64,000 nucleotides of DNA, from positions 1 through 64,000 of the forward strand of contig JAGYKK010000005.1 in NCBI GenBank assembly GCA_018401645.1, read 5' to 3'. Under the pieces are notes generated by a model. The model was not told where the DNA came from. It saw only the letters and a list, made by a program, of their open reading frames with translations, and ran no database searches. Shown here piece after piece: positions 55,145 to 64,000 of the stretch (positions within the stretch are counted from its first letter, which is position 1; the number at the start of each line of letters is the position of its first letter). The position numbers and the translations under genes are program-made. This DNA is from Mycobacterium sp. (GTDB taxonomy: Bacteria; Actinomycetota; Actinomycetes; Mycobacteriales; Mycobacteriaceae).

Positions 55145-55831
55145 GTGGTCAGCACCGACGCGGCCAGCAGTCGATGGCCGCACTTCTTGCGGCTGGCACT
55201 GTTCGTCGCCGTCCTGCTCACGATGTTCTATCTGGTCGCTGTTCAACGAGTCATCGACGTCGAGGTGGTTCGCGAGGCCGTGGCCCGGGCCGGCCCCGCC
55301 GCGCCACTGCTCTACATTCCGGTCGCCGCCCTAATGGCGGCGATTTTCGTTCCCGGCCCGCTTCTCGCGGCCGGCAGCGGATTTCTGTTCGGGCCGGCGC
55401 TCGGGACCGTCGTCACCCTGAGTTCGACCGTCTTGACGGCGACGATCGCCGCACTCCTGGGCAGGCGCGCGGGCCGGGACAGTGCGCGGGCGCTGATCGG
55501 GCCGCAGTGGGCCGATCGGATCGACACTCAGATCCAGCGGCGTGGACTGTGGGCCGTGGTCGGCCAACGTTTCATCCCCGGTATCTCCGACGCCCTGGCC
55601 TCCTATGCATTCGGCGCCTTCGGGATGCCGCTGTGGCAGATGGCGGTCGGGGCCCTCATCGGATCGGCACCGCGGGCATTCGTCTACACCGCGTTGGGAG
55701 CGTCGATCTCGAACCTGAACTCCCCGCTCGCCTATGCGGCGATCGCCGTCTGGTGTCTCACCGCGATCATCGGCGCATTCGCCGCGCACCGCGGTTATCG
55801 CAGTTGGCGGGCGCGCGGCCGCAATTCATAA
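55145..55831 (+). CDS. TVP38/TMEM64 (VTT/DedA-like) membrane protein
   Basis: A 228-residue protein with five or six hydrophobic segments. FVPGPLLAAGSGFLFGPALG and RFIPGISDALASYAFGAFGM contain the FxPG repeats characteristic of the VTT domain. DedA/VTT proteins are lipid scramblases or flippases, for example of undecaprenyl phosphate. Start GTG 55145. Confidence 0.88.
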   Translation: MVSTDAASSRWPHFLRLALFVAVLLTMFYLVAVQRVIDVEVVREAVARAGPAAPLLYIPVAALMAAIFVPGPLLAAGSGFLFGPALGTVVTLSSTVLTATIAALLGRRAGRDSARALIGPQWADRIDTQIQRRGLWAVVGQRFIPGISDALASYAFGAFGMPLWQMAVGALIGSAPRAFVYTALGASISNLNSPLAYAAIAVWCLTAIIGAFAAHRGYRSWRARGRNS

Positions 55832-55864
55832 CGCCGGTATCGGCGGCGACGCGGAGACATGCGA

Positions 55865-56701
55865 TCAGCCTTTCGGGGCTTTCGTCGTGGTGGCCGCGGC
55901 CAAGACGGCGTCATTGATCGCGGTGGGCGTCAATCCCACGACGGTTTTTTGAACGCGACTGGCGACGTCGAGGAGGTACCGGCTTTTGGGGCGCCGGGCG
56001 CTGAGTGCGTGATCCACGGCCTTGACGACCTTCGCCGGATCGGCGGCGAGTTTCTGCATCCGGGCCAGTAGTTTCCGGGTACCGGCGAGATGAGATGCAT
56101 AGAGCGCCCGATGGTCGTCGGTGAGCGCTGCCGCCATCCGGTCGTGTTCAACAAGAACCTCACCCCACATGTCGGTGCGGATCGGGCCCGGCTCGATGAG
56201 TGAGACGCGAATGTCCCACGGCCGCAGTTCGATACGAAGTGCGTCGGCCAGGGCTTCGAGCGCGAATTTCGACGCGTTGTAGGCGCCGGTGCCTGGTGTG
56301 GCGATCAGCCCGCTCACGGAGGAGATGAAGACAATCCGGCCCTTGGCTGCCCGGATCTTCGGCAGCACCGCTTGGGTGACACCGATCTGCGCGGTGACAT
56401 TGACATCGAGTTGCCGGGAAAGATCCGCCAGGGCGAGCCCTTCCACCGGGCCGTTCACGATGATGCCGGCGTTGTTGACGACGGCGTCGAGTTGGGCCGG
56501 CAGTTGAGCAGCCAGGGCGGCCAGGGACGCGCGGTCACTGATGTCCAACCGGGTCGGGTGGACGCCGGGCAGGCGGGCGAGGTCGACCAGAGCACTCGCC
56601 GAGCGTGCGGCAGCGTAGACGTCCCATCCCCGGGCGCTCAGGTGCCGGGTTATCGCCAGTCCGATTCCTCTACCCGCGCCGGTCACCAATACTGAGGGCA
56701 T
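55865..56701 (-). CDS. Short-chain dehydrogenase/reductase
   Basis: A 278-residue classical SDR. TGAGRGIG (residues 7-14) binds NAD(P), NNAG is in VVNNAGIIV, the catalytic Ser lies in VFISSVSGL and the Tyr/Lys pair in AYNASKFAL. ATG 56701 (MPSVLVTG) is preferred to the longer frame because the Rossmann strand starts there. A C-terminal basic extension (RRPKSRYLLDVASRVQKTVVG) is seen in SDRs close to membrane lipids. Substrate unknown. Confidence 0.9.
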   Translation of the reverse strand: MPSVLVTGAGRGIGLAITRHLSARGWDVYAAARSASALVDLARLPGVHPTRLDISDRASLAALAAQLPAQLDAVVNNAGIIVNGPVEGLALADLSRQLDVNVTAQIGVTQAVLPKIRAAKGRIVFISSVSGLIATPGTGAYNASKFALEALADALRIELRPWDIRVSLIEPGPIRTDMWGEVLVEHDRMAAALTDDHRALYASHLAGTRKLLARMQKLAADPAKVVKAVDHALSARRPKSRYLLDVASRVQKTVVGLTPTAINDAVLAAATTTKAPKG

Positions 56702-56871
56702 GCGTTCCCTACTTTCGCTCGCAGTTAGTGGAATGTTCGCACGCACCGGGTTACGGCGATCCGCTTGCAGGATCTAGCTAAGCCACCTGCGCAGCCGCGA
56801 GGAGGCATCCCAGTGAAAATCCCGGGTTCTCCGCGACAAAACGATTCCGGCCCTCCGCTACCGTCGAACAG

Positions 56872-58272
56872 GTGAAGGTCTCTCGGTCATGCGCCGCCGG
56901 ATCCGGCCTGCTCATCCTTGCCGTGCTGGTGTCGTGCGCTCCGGCTCCGCGCCCACCGATTGAGGCGAGTACGACGACAACCCCGACGTCGCCGGCTGCG
57001 GCAGCCGCGCCCGCGCCGATCGTGACACCCCGGGGGGACTTCTCGGCCGTCGCAAAATTGGTGAACGACGACATCGCGGCCCGTCGGCTGCCCGGTGCGG
57101 TGGTCCAGGTCGGGCACGACGGCTCGATCGTCTTCCGCCAGGCCTACGGCGAACGCAAACTCGCCGGCGAACCAGGGCTGAACGGGGCACCCTCGCCCGC
57201 TGAGCCGATGACCGAGGAGACCATCTTCGATCTGGCGTCGCTGTCCAAACCCCTCGCGACCACCCCGGCGGTTCTGCAACTCTATGAGCAGGGCAAGGTT
57301 GCGCTCGACGAACCCGTGCAGACGTACCTGCCCGCTTTCAACCCGGCGAACGACCCACGGCGCGCCCGGGTGACGCTGCGGACGTTGCTGACGCACACCT
57401 CGGGTATCGGCGGCGACCTGAGTCGCCAGGGGCCGTGGGGGCTGGTGGCGGCCGATCGATCCGATGGCCTTCAGCGCGCGTTGACCGCGCCGTTGGAGTT
57501 CGATCCGGGTACGGTCTTCCACTACTCCGACATCGGCTTCATCATCCTCGGTGCACTCGTCGAGAAGATCTCCGGTGAACCGTTGGATGTCTATGTGCAG
57601 GACAACGTCTTCGCGCCCCTGGACATGGTCGACACCCGCTACCTTCCGGCGTCCAAAGCGTGCGGGCCGCACCAAATCCTCGGTAACGCCCTCACCTACG
57701 GCGCGGAGGCGGCCGGCGCTGCGGACTGCCCGCAGGGATCATGGAACGTCGATCTGTTGACCCGTGTTGCGCCGACGGCCCGCGACGAGGACACCCCGGG
57801 CATCAACCCCGACTATGGCCGACTGCTGCGCAGCACCGTCCACGACCCGACGGCACGCCGCATGGGTGGAGTAACCGGCAGTGCGGGGGTGTTCTCGACG
57901 GTGTACGACGTCGGCAGGTACGCGCAGGCCCTCCTCGATCGCCTCGCCGGGCGGCCGAGTCCGTTCCCGCTGAGGCAGGCCACCGCGGAATTGATGACAA
58001 CGCCGCAGCAGCCCGACGGGGTGGGAGACCTGCGTGGCTTCGGCTGGGATATCGACACCTACCAGTCCAGTCCGCGCGGGCTGATCTTTCCCGTCGGCAG
58101 CTTCGGCCACACCGGTTTCACCGGGGTGACCCTGTGGATGGACTCGGGCTCCGACAGCTATGTGGTTGTCCTCGGGAATGTCATCCATCAGCGTGGCGGT
58201 CCGCCCGTCGCTCCGCTGAGCGGCGAGATCGCCACCGCCGCCGCACGCGCGCTGAACCTCTACGGCAGCTGA
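56872..58272 (+). CDS. Beta-lactamase-family serine hydrolase lipoprotein
   Basis: A 466-residue lipoprotein: lipobox LVSC with Cys22, a Pro/Thr linker, then a class C beta-lactamase/esterase domain. SLSK (Ser123 to Lys126) is the SxxK nucleophile motif, HYSDIGF provides the YxN-like Tyr, and HTGFTG replaces KTG. Members are esterases, D-amino-peptidases or PBP-like enzymes rather than true beta-lactamases. Start GTG 56872. It overlaps the end of cutC by 13 bases, convergently. Confidence 0.9.
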   Translation: MKVSRSCAAGSGLLILAVLVSCAPAPRPPIEASTTTTPTSPAAAAAPAPIVTPRGDFSAVAKLVNDDIAARRLPGAVVQVGHDGSIVFRQAYGERKLAGEPGLNGAPSPAEPMTEETIFDLASLSKPLATTPAVLQLYEQGKVALDEPVQTYLPAFNPANDPRRARVTLRTLLTHTSGIGGDLSRQGPWGLVAADRSDGLQRALTAPLEFDPGTVFHYSDIGFIILGALVEKISGEPLDVYVQDNVFAPLDMVDTRYLPASKACGPHQILGNALTYGAEAAGAADCPQGSWNVDLLTRVAPTARDEDTPGINPDYGRLLRSTVHDPTARRMGGVTGSAGVFSTVYDVGRYAQALLDRLAGRPSPFPLRQATAELMTTPQQPDGVGDLRGFGWDIDTYQSSPRGLIFPVGSFGHTGFTGVTLWMDSGSDSYVVVLGNVIHQRGGPPVAPLSGEIATAAARALNLYGS

Positions 58273-58997
58273 CTCGTCGAGTACGCATCCAGTATTCGCC
58301 TCAGCTTCGTGACTTCACCATCGTCGATTCCCACGGCCGTGAGTTCCTCGGCCATGTCGGGGTTGGTGTAGCGCATTCGTGACGGTTGTGGTGATCGGGC
58401 CGAGCTGTGAAATGCCCGGGCACCGGTGAACTTCGCCAACTCCAATACGTTGCCGGACCGCACGCCGGAGCCCGGCATGATCGTGATCCTGTCCCCCGCG
58501 GCATCGACAAGGGACCGCAGCATGTCCTTCCCGAGGTCGACATTGGGATGCAGGCCACTGGTGAGAACGCGTGTACACCCCAGGTCGATGATCTGTTCCA
58601 GTGCTGTCAGTGGATCCCGAACACGATCGAATGCACGGTGGAAGGTGACATGCATCCCGGCGGCGTGCTGGACCAGTTCCCCGCATCGATCGATGTCGAC
58701 CTGGCCGTCCTCAGCGAGCATTCCAATCACCACACCATCGCAACCCAAGTGCCGACACTGTTGAATATCGGCGATCATGGAGTTGAATTCCATTGCCGTA
58801 TAGAGAAAGTCGCCACCGCGCGGACGGATGATCGGGAACAGCTGAATCGACGTATGTTCTCGTGCCAGGGCAATCATCCCGTAGGACGGCGTTGTCCCAC
58901 CTTCGTGGGGATTCGCACACAATTCGATGCGATCGGCGCCCTGAGTCTCCGCTGTCACACATGACGCGAGGTCAAAGCCGATGACTTCCAATTCCAT
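58260..58997 (-). CDS. cutC: CutC family protein
   Basis: A 245-residue TIM-barrel protein from ATG 58997. LEVIGFDLASCVTAETQGADRIELCAN, RGGDFLYTAMEF, HVTFHRAFDRV and RVLTSG are the CutC marks. It was once tied to copper homeostasis in E. coli; the biochemical role is unsettled. The gene uses more A/T-ending codons than its neighbours and CutC is scarce in mycobacteria as far as recalled, so horizontal acquisition is plausible. Confidence 0.92.
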   Translation of the reverse strand: MELEVIGFDLASCVTAETQGADRIELCANPHEGGTTPSYGMIALAREHTSIQLFPIIRPRGGDFLYTAMEFNSMIADIQQCRHLGCDGVVIGMLAEDGQVDIDRCGELVQHAAGMHVTFHRAFDRVRDPLTALEQIIDLGCTRVLTSGLHPNVDLGKDMLRSLVDAAGDRITIMPGSGVRSGNVLELAKFTGARAFHSSARSPQPSRMRYTNPDMAEELTAVGIDDGEVTKLRRILDAYSTSQLP

Positions 58998-59044
58998 GCC
59001 GCCATTATGGCTGGTTCCCAAAACCGGCCGACTAGCATCGTTGG

Positions 59045-60592
59045 GTGCAGCAGCCGTCAGTCACCGGGTTCGCGGCCGTCATGACGACGGTGGCGATGGG
59101 CCTGGGCAGTGCGGTCGCGGTGGGCGATCTGCGAATCCTCGCGGCCAACATCTCCATCGTCAGCGATGGCATGGATTTCTCGAAGAATACGAACATCTTC
59201 GTGTCGTCGCTGGCGACCCTGACCCTGGCCGCGTCGGTGCTCGGCGCAGGCGTGCTGGGCGACAGGTACGGCATGAAACGGATGTTCGTCACCGGCGCCT
59301 GGGGCGCCGTCGCCTTCGGACTACTCGGCGCACTCGCCCCCAACACGGTCGTGATGATCATCGCCAGGGCCGGCATCGGGGTGGCGTTCGCATTCCTCAG
59401 CGGTCTGTCGCTGGCCATCATGAATGCGGTTTTTCCTCCCGAACGCCGCGCGCGTGCGATCGCCCAGTATCTTGCCGTGGTCTACTTCTTCGGTGTGTTT
59501 CCGCCTACGTTGGGCAGCCTCCTGGCTGATCAGATCGGTTGGCGCACCGGGCTTCTTGTCACACCCGTCCTTGCGATTGTGGTCGTCGTCATGACCATTC
59601 GCTATGTTCCGGAGACGGCTAGTTCGCACCGCAGGATCGATATCGCCGGGCTGCTGCTGGTGGCCACCGCACTCATCGGCGTCACCTACGGAATCTCCCA
59701 GTTTCAGTCCCGGGTGAGCCCCGCGGCGCTGATTCCGATCCTGATCGGCCTGCTGGCCGGCGCCGCGTTCGTGTGGTGGGAGCTGCGCTGTGATGATCCG
59801 GCACTGGAAACGCGGATCTTCCGCTCGCCCCGATTCAACGCCGTGCTCAGCGCAGGTGCGGCCAACAATCTGGTGCAGGGCGGATCGCTGACCATGGTCA
59901 CCTTCTATCTCATCCTCGTGCGTGACCTTACGACCTGGGAATTTTCGTTACTGCTCATTCCGGCAACGCTGGTGTCCGCGCTGGCCGCCGTGGTGGCGGG
60001 CCGGGCCGCATTGCGTTTCGGGAATTGCGCCGTGGTGGTTGCAGGCCTTACGGTGTTGGCGGCGAGCGTGTTGGCGCGGCTGTCGTTCACGATCGACACC
60101 CCGATTGTGTTGGTGGGGGCTGCGATATCGCTGACGACGATCGGCGGTGCCATCCTGGGGACGCCGCAGACGACGGTGATGATGGCCAGCGCGCCGGCGA
60201 ATCTCGGTGGCGTGGTCTCGGCGGTGAAAGCGTCGGTGGGCGGAACCTTCTACGGGTTCGGTGCGGCACTGTTCTCAATATTCGGCATCATTCTGTTCGT
60301 CCGCGACTCCGGCGCGACACTGGCCGCCGCCGGCATCAGTCTTGAGCAAGCCGGTGACATTCTGCGCACCACGACAACCGCCGGTAAGTCGGTCGCTTAC
60401 GTGGTCGATCCCGAGCGCACTGCGATGGTGATCACCGAGGCCAACTCAAGCATCCTCGAGGCGGCGCACGTACTGAATCTGACCATGGTGCTGATACCCG
60501 TGACGGCGATCGTCATCGTGCTGGTGTTGTTCCGGCGTGAGCGCGATACTCCGTCGAGCAGACGTAAACTCGCACTTTCCGACCCCGATTAA
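59045..60592 (+). CDS. MFS transporter, DHA2 (EmrB/QacA-like) drug exporter family
   Basis: A 515-residue protein with about fourteen helices. LGDRYGMKRMFVTGAWGAVAFG is motif A (GxxxDRxGrkr), and LADQIGWRTGLLVTPVLAIV is part of motif C/D. The C-terminal third has a soluble loop around residue 430 (AGDILRTTTTAGKSVAYVVDPERT) typical of DHA2 members. Start GTG 59045. Divergent from cutC with a gap of about 50 bases. Confidence 0.9.
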   Translation: MQQPSVTGFAAVMTTVAMGLGSAVAVGDLRILAANISIVSDGMDFSKNTNIFVSSLATLTLAASVLGAGVLGDRYGMKRMFVTGAWGAVAFGLLGALAPNTVVMIIARAGIGVAFAFLSGLSLAIMNAVFPPERRARAIAQYLAVVYFFGVFPPTLGSLLADQIGWRTGLLVTPVLAIVVVVMTIRYVPETASSHRRIDIAGLLLVATALIGVTYGISQFQSRVSPAALIPILIGLLAGAAFVWWELRCDDPALETRIFRSPRFNAVLSAGAANNLVQGGSLTMVTFYLILVRDLTTWEFSLLLIPATLVSALAAVVAGRAALRFGNCAVVVAGLTVLAASVLARLSFTIDTPIVLVGAAISLTTIGGAILGTPQTTVMMASAPANLGGVVSAVKASVGGTFYGFGAALFSIFGIILFVRDSGATLAAAGISLEQAGDILRTTTTAGKSVAYVVDPERTAMVITEANSSILEAAHVLNLTMVLIPVTAIVIVLVLFRRERDTPSSRRKLALSDPD

Positions 60593-60671
60593 TGCGACTT
60601 AGCGTCTGCTCGCGGCAGGGGACCGCGCCTAAGCTGCTGTCCATGCCTCAAATCACCACCGCACTACCGGC

Positions 60672-62832
60672 ATGAATGCCCGGCCTTCGGACACCGCCTT
60701 CGCGGCCGCGGTGGAAGCCGTTCGACACGGCGACCAAACCCTCGACGCCGCCGTGGCGGACCTGATCGACCGGCTGACCGAGCGCGAGTTGCTGTGGCTG
60801 CTCGACGGTGATCTGACGATCCTGCGGGGGGTGCGGGAGATGTCGCAGCGGTACAACAAAGTGCCGTTCGAGGGCGGCCGCATCGACCGACTCTGATCCC
60901 GGCATTCGGTTCACCGACGGCCCTCGCGGGGTGGCACTGGGCGCCTCGACTGCATTCCCGGTGGCCATCGCCCGGGCCGCGACCTGGGATATCAACCTTG
61001 AGCGAGAAGTCGCCAGTGTCATCGGTGCCGAAGCCCGTGCGCAGGGCGCCAACCTGTGGGCCGGCACCTGCGTGAACCTGGCCTATGCCCCCGGCTGGGG
61101 TCGGACGCAGGAGTCCTACGGCGAGGACCCGGTTCTGCTCGGCGCGATGGGGCCGCGTCGGTCGAGGGTGTCAACCCGTGGGTGATGTCGTGCGTGAAGC
61201 ACTTCGCGCTCAACTCAATGGAAGAGGCCCGCTTCCGCGTCGACGTCGATGTCGCCGAGGACGTGCTGCACGAGGTTTACCTTCCGCACTTTCGCACGGT
61301 CGTCGAGGCGGGCGTGGATTGCGTGATGAGCGCCTACAACTCGGTGAACGGAACCTGGGCGGGGCAGAACCGATACCTGCTCACCGACGTCCTGCGTGTG
61401 CAGTGGCAATTCACCGGATTCGTGCTGACCGACTTCATCTGGGGGCTTCGCGACCCGGTCGGGTCGGTGGCCGCCGGCCAGGACTTGGAGATGCCCTTCC
61501 GGCAGCAGCGCGCGGGGGCCCTGCCCTCGGCACTGGCGGCCGGAACCCTCAAGCGCACCGACGTCGAACGTGCCGCACACCGGCAACTGTCGGCCCAGAT
61601 CCGATTCGCCGTGCGCGCGCCCGCCCTGGGACAGCCACGAGGACCTCGAGCAGAACCACCGCCGCCTGGCCCGGGAAGTGGCCTGCCGCGGCGCGGTGCT
61701 GCTGTGCAATCAGGTCATCGGGCAGACACCAGCCCTGCCGTTGGTGCAGGATTCACTGTCGCGGGTCGCGCTGCTCGGCGCGTTGGCCGACCGACCCAAC
61801 CAAGGCGATGTCGGCTCGTCAATGGTGAGCCCGCCATCCTCGGTCACGATCCTTGGGGGACTGCGGGAACGGTTGGGCAACAAATTGTTTTATGTCGAGG
61901 GCACCGATCCGACGACGGCGGTTGCCGCAGCGCGCGGCGCTGACGCCGCAGTGGTCGTCGTGGGACTTTCTTCACAGGACGAGGGCGAGTCGATGATCGG
62001 GGTGGATACCGCCTCGACGCAATTGCTCGGCGGGATCGCCCGCTTTCGGCCGGTTGCCGCCGTCGTGGTGCGGATCGCAACCCGGGTGGCCAGGTTCAAG
62101 AAATTCGGTGGCGACCGCCGCGATCTGCGACTGCGCCCCGAGGACGTCGCACTCATCGAGGCGGTGGCGAAGGTCAATGACCGCACCGTGGTGGTGGTCA
62201 TCGGCGGTGGGACGATCGTGCTCGACCCGTGGGACAGCCGCGTCGCCGCGGTGTTGTTGGCGTGGTACCCGGGCATGGAGGGCGGGCACGCAGTTGCCGA
62301 CGTGCTGCTCGGGGATGCCGAGCCGGCTGGGCGGCTCCCGATGGCAATCCCACACCGGCAGGCTGATCTGCCGCAGGTTGATTGGGACACCGATACCGTC
62401 ACCTACGACCGGTGGTGGGGCCAACGCAAACTCGACCGCGACGGCGTCGCCGCTGCCTATCCACTCGGATTCGGCCTGGGCTACACCACATTCGATGTCG
62501 CAGACCTAGAAGTCGGACGACTCGACGGCGAACGGTTCAGTGCCACGGTCACCGTCACCAACACCGGGGTCCGTCGGGGCCGCCATGTCGTCCAGATCTA
62601 CGCGGTGCAATCCGCCGACACCGGACGTCCCGTGCATCATCTGGTCGGCTTCGGGTCGGTATACCTGGAGGCGGGAGCCGGCAATCGGATCGTCATCTAT
62701 TGCTCGCTTCGTCCCATTCAACGCTGGGCCGGAGCCAGTTTCACGTTGGTGGCCAACGACCTCACTATTCGAGCCGCCTCCTATGCCGGTGATCCGGCGG
62801 CGGTAGACGCGACGCTGGCCTTACCGGAGTAG
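60672..62832 (+). pseudogene. Glycoside hydrolase family 3 (beta-glucosidase-like), three or more frameshifts
   Basis: Four consecutive frames together spell one GH3 protein of about 715 residues: RLTERELLWLLDGD; then GIRFTDGPRGVALG, AFPVAIARAATWD and APGWGRTQESYGEDPVLLG; then CVKHFALNSMEEARF and FVLTDFIWG, whose Asp is the likely nucleophile; then ALLGALADRPNQGDVGSS, the C-terminal GH3 domain and a fibronectin-like end. Breaks lie near 60893, 61153 (one G short in a G-run) and 61620. As given it cannot be translated. No signal peptide is seen, so the intact enzyme would be cytosolic. Confidence 0.85.
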
Positions 62833-62859
62833 CGGGGTTTGCCGCTACTGTCACAACCC

Positions 62860-63579
62860 GTGAGCGCTCGTTTCGAGGAGTTGGGTTGGCAGCAGACATC
62901 GATGGGGGTGATGAGTCTGCGCCGGCGCTTCGACCTGACGGTGCAGGCCGACGTCTTCGAGGTCAAACTCGATGACGAACATTTAATGTCAAGCCTGTTC
63001 ACCGCCGCCGAAAAGGAGTTGGCCCGCCTTGGTCTGGCCCGCGCCCCGGGAACGGCGCTGGACGTCATCGTCGGCGGCCTCGGCTTGGGCTATACGGCCC
63101 ATGAAGCGTTGCGCTGCAGTCGGATTCGAACCCTGACCGTCATCGAGTACTGCGATGCGGTGATCGGCTGGCATGAGCGAGAACTATTTCCGGACACAGC
63201 CGGTCTGGCCGCCGATGACCGGGTCGCGCTGGTGTGTGGTGATTTCTTCGTCGCCGCCATGGACGGGGTTGGATTCGATCCGAACCGCCCGGGACGGACC
63301 TACGACGCGATCCTGCTCGACATCGACCACTCGCCCCGACACCTGCTTCATGACCCGCACGCGCCGTTTTACACCGCCGCGGGCCTGCATTGCGCATCCT
63401 CGCGTCTGGTGCCGGGCGGGGTGTTCGCCATGTGGTCCGACGATCCCCCGGACGACGTCTTCAGCGCGCTGCTTGATTCCGTGTTCACAGATGTCGAGGC
63501 CCGCACGGTCTGGTTCGACAATCCGCTGACCCGCGACCGATCAGCGGCAACCATCTACCTCGCGACGCGGCGCCAGTAA
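62860..63579 (+). CDS. Spermidine-synthase-like SAM-dependent transferase
   Basis: A 239-residue protein from GTG 62860. MSLRRRFDLTVQADVFEVKLDDEHLMSSLF is the small N-terminal beta domain, abbreviated MSLRRRFDLT. DVIVGGLGLGYTAHEAL is SAM motif I and AILLDIDHSP motif II, with an acidic residue at the spermidine-synthase position. Many actinobacterial members of this fold have unknown substrates and lack polyamine specificity. It follows the GH3 gene by about 27 bases. Confidence 0.78.
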   Translation: MSARFEELGWQQTSMGVMSLRRRFDLTVQADVFEVKLDDEHLMSSLFTAAEKELARLGLARAPGTALDVIVGGLGLGYTAHEALRCSRIRTLTVIEYCDAVIGWHERELFPDTAGLAADDRVALVCGDFFVAAMDGVGFDPNRPGRTYDAILLDIDHSPRHLLHDPHAPFYTAAGLHCASSRLVPGGVFAMWSDDPPDDVFSALLDSVFTDVEARTVWFDNPLTRDRSAATIYLATRRQ

Positions 63580-63635
63580 CACCGCACACTCCGCGGCGTA
63601 ACGCCCGCCAGCGCGGCAGGTCAGGTTTATGGCGC

Positions 63636-64000
63636 TTAAGCGACAGTGATGTGGATGTGGTCAAAGTGGGCCGGCACCCGCCACATCGTGTAGATCACAC
63701 CGAAGCGGACCGCCTGACTGTGAATGTCGGCGAGGATCGCATCCCCAAGGCCCATGTCATCGAGCATGATATCGATCGCGCGCCCGCTCGGATGATCCGG
63801 AAGCGGATCAGCACGCACGCCGCCGATGGACCGCACGCCGGGGTAGGTGGCCATGACGTAGCCGGCAAGGCTGCGAGCATTGGGCACCAGACCACCCATG
63901 CCCACCGTGGGGATCGGCCTGATCGGGCCCAACGCCGCGACCACCGCCGCCGGCATCACGGTCAACACGGCCTGTTGCGAGGGGGGAAGCAGGGCGAACT
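63636..64000 (-). CDS. M15-like/ARB_07466-type peptidase domain protein, partial at right edge
   Basis: The frame is open from 64000 to TAA-type stop at 63636, so the start lies beyond the window. VPNARSLAGYVMATYPGV, DHPSGRAIDIMLDD and AHFDHIHITVA match the C-terminal domain found in mycobacterial exported proteins with a D-Ala-D-Ala carboxypeptidase-like (M15) fold; His and Asp of HPSGRAID and the HIH pair would bind zinc. Other members have a signal peptide upstream. Expected role: cell-wall peptide hydrolysis, by inference. Confidence 0.7.
   Translation of the reverse strand, partial: FALLPPSQQAVLTVMPAAVVAALGPIRPIPTVGMGGLVPNARSLAGYVMATYPGVRSIGGVRADPLPDHPSGRAIDIMLDDMGLGDAILADIHSQAVRFGVIYTMWRVPAHFDHIHITVA

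Noticed and set aside
1-64000. tRNA, rRNA, CRISPR arrays, insertion sequences, prophage
   Set aside because: No cloverleaf with CCA-end context, no rRNA blocks, no regular repeat-spacer pattern, no transposase or integrase motifs were seen by eye; short tRNA genes could still be missed without a covariance search.

Overview
The window is GC-rich chromosomal DNA from a member of the Mycobacteriaceae, probably a non-tuberculous species. Three things point there. First, a run of genes matches the M. tuberculosis order Rv3837c (phosphatase), pheA, [..], glpQ1 (Rv3842c), Rv3843c, sodA, Rv3847, espR, Rv3850, hns (Rv3852). Second, lineage-specific families are present: EspR, a PE-PPE hydrolase, the Lys/Ala-rich Hns, WS/DGAT, fused HadA/HadB and PonA2. 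Third, the SodA sequence carries Gln145, which predicts a manganese enzyme, rather than the His145 of M. tuberculosis FeSOD. No bfrB, Rv3844/Rv3845 or Rv3848 is seen within the conserved block. No rRNA, tRNA, CRISPR array, insertion sequence or prophage was recognised.

Layout. 0-4.6 kb: a leftward operon pheA - histidine phosphatase - zinc-ribbon membrane protein - lipoprotein - S53 peptidase (cut by the left edge). 4.7-15.8 kb: CPBP protease and LytR-CpsA-Psr protein, then the conserved glpQ1-sodA-espR-hns block, interrupted just after espR by a convergent three-gene cassette (secreted anchored protein, ImmA/IrrE metallopeptidase, MAB_1171c-like membrane protein). 15.8-26.1 kb: ponA2, an acyl-CoA dehydrogenase pair, WS/DGAT and the helicase hrpA. 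26.2-28.9 kb: a second S53 peptidase with a membrane partner and a possible 25-residue ORF ahead of it. 29-33 kb: a GlcNAc module (PTS EIICB, divergent EIIA-nagB-nagA). 33-42 kb: secreted protein, DUF1254 protein, ornithine-cyclodeaminase/APC permease pair, dehydrogenase, and a DASS-type permease coupled to a membrane-anchored binding protein. 42-45 kb: a TetR-controlled operon of a bicovalent flavin oxidase, a PhlG-like C-C hydrolase and a DUF1330 protein. 45-64 kb: Ca2+/H+ antiporter, PE-PPE hydrolase, prfC, ABC-F ATPase, HadAB dehydratase, acyltransferase, DedA-like protein, SDR, beta-lactamase-like lipoprotein, CutC, MFS exporter, GH3 glucosidase, SAM-dependent transferase and a partial M15-like peptidase.

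About twelve of roughly sixty genes are interrupted. Most lesions are one-base insertions or deletions, often in G, C or A runs, and several occur as compensating pairs. Because essential-looking genes (ponA2, hrpA, an LCP ligase) are hit as often as dispensable ones and codon structure resumes cleanly afterwards, residual sequencing error is a better explanation than gene decay. Frameshift positions given below are estimates from reading the frames by eye. References to M. tuberculosis homologues come from recalled family knowledge, not from a search.
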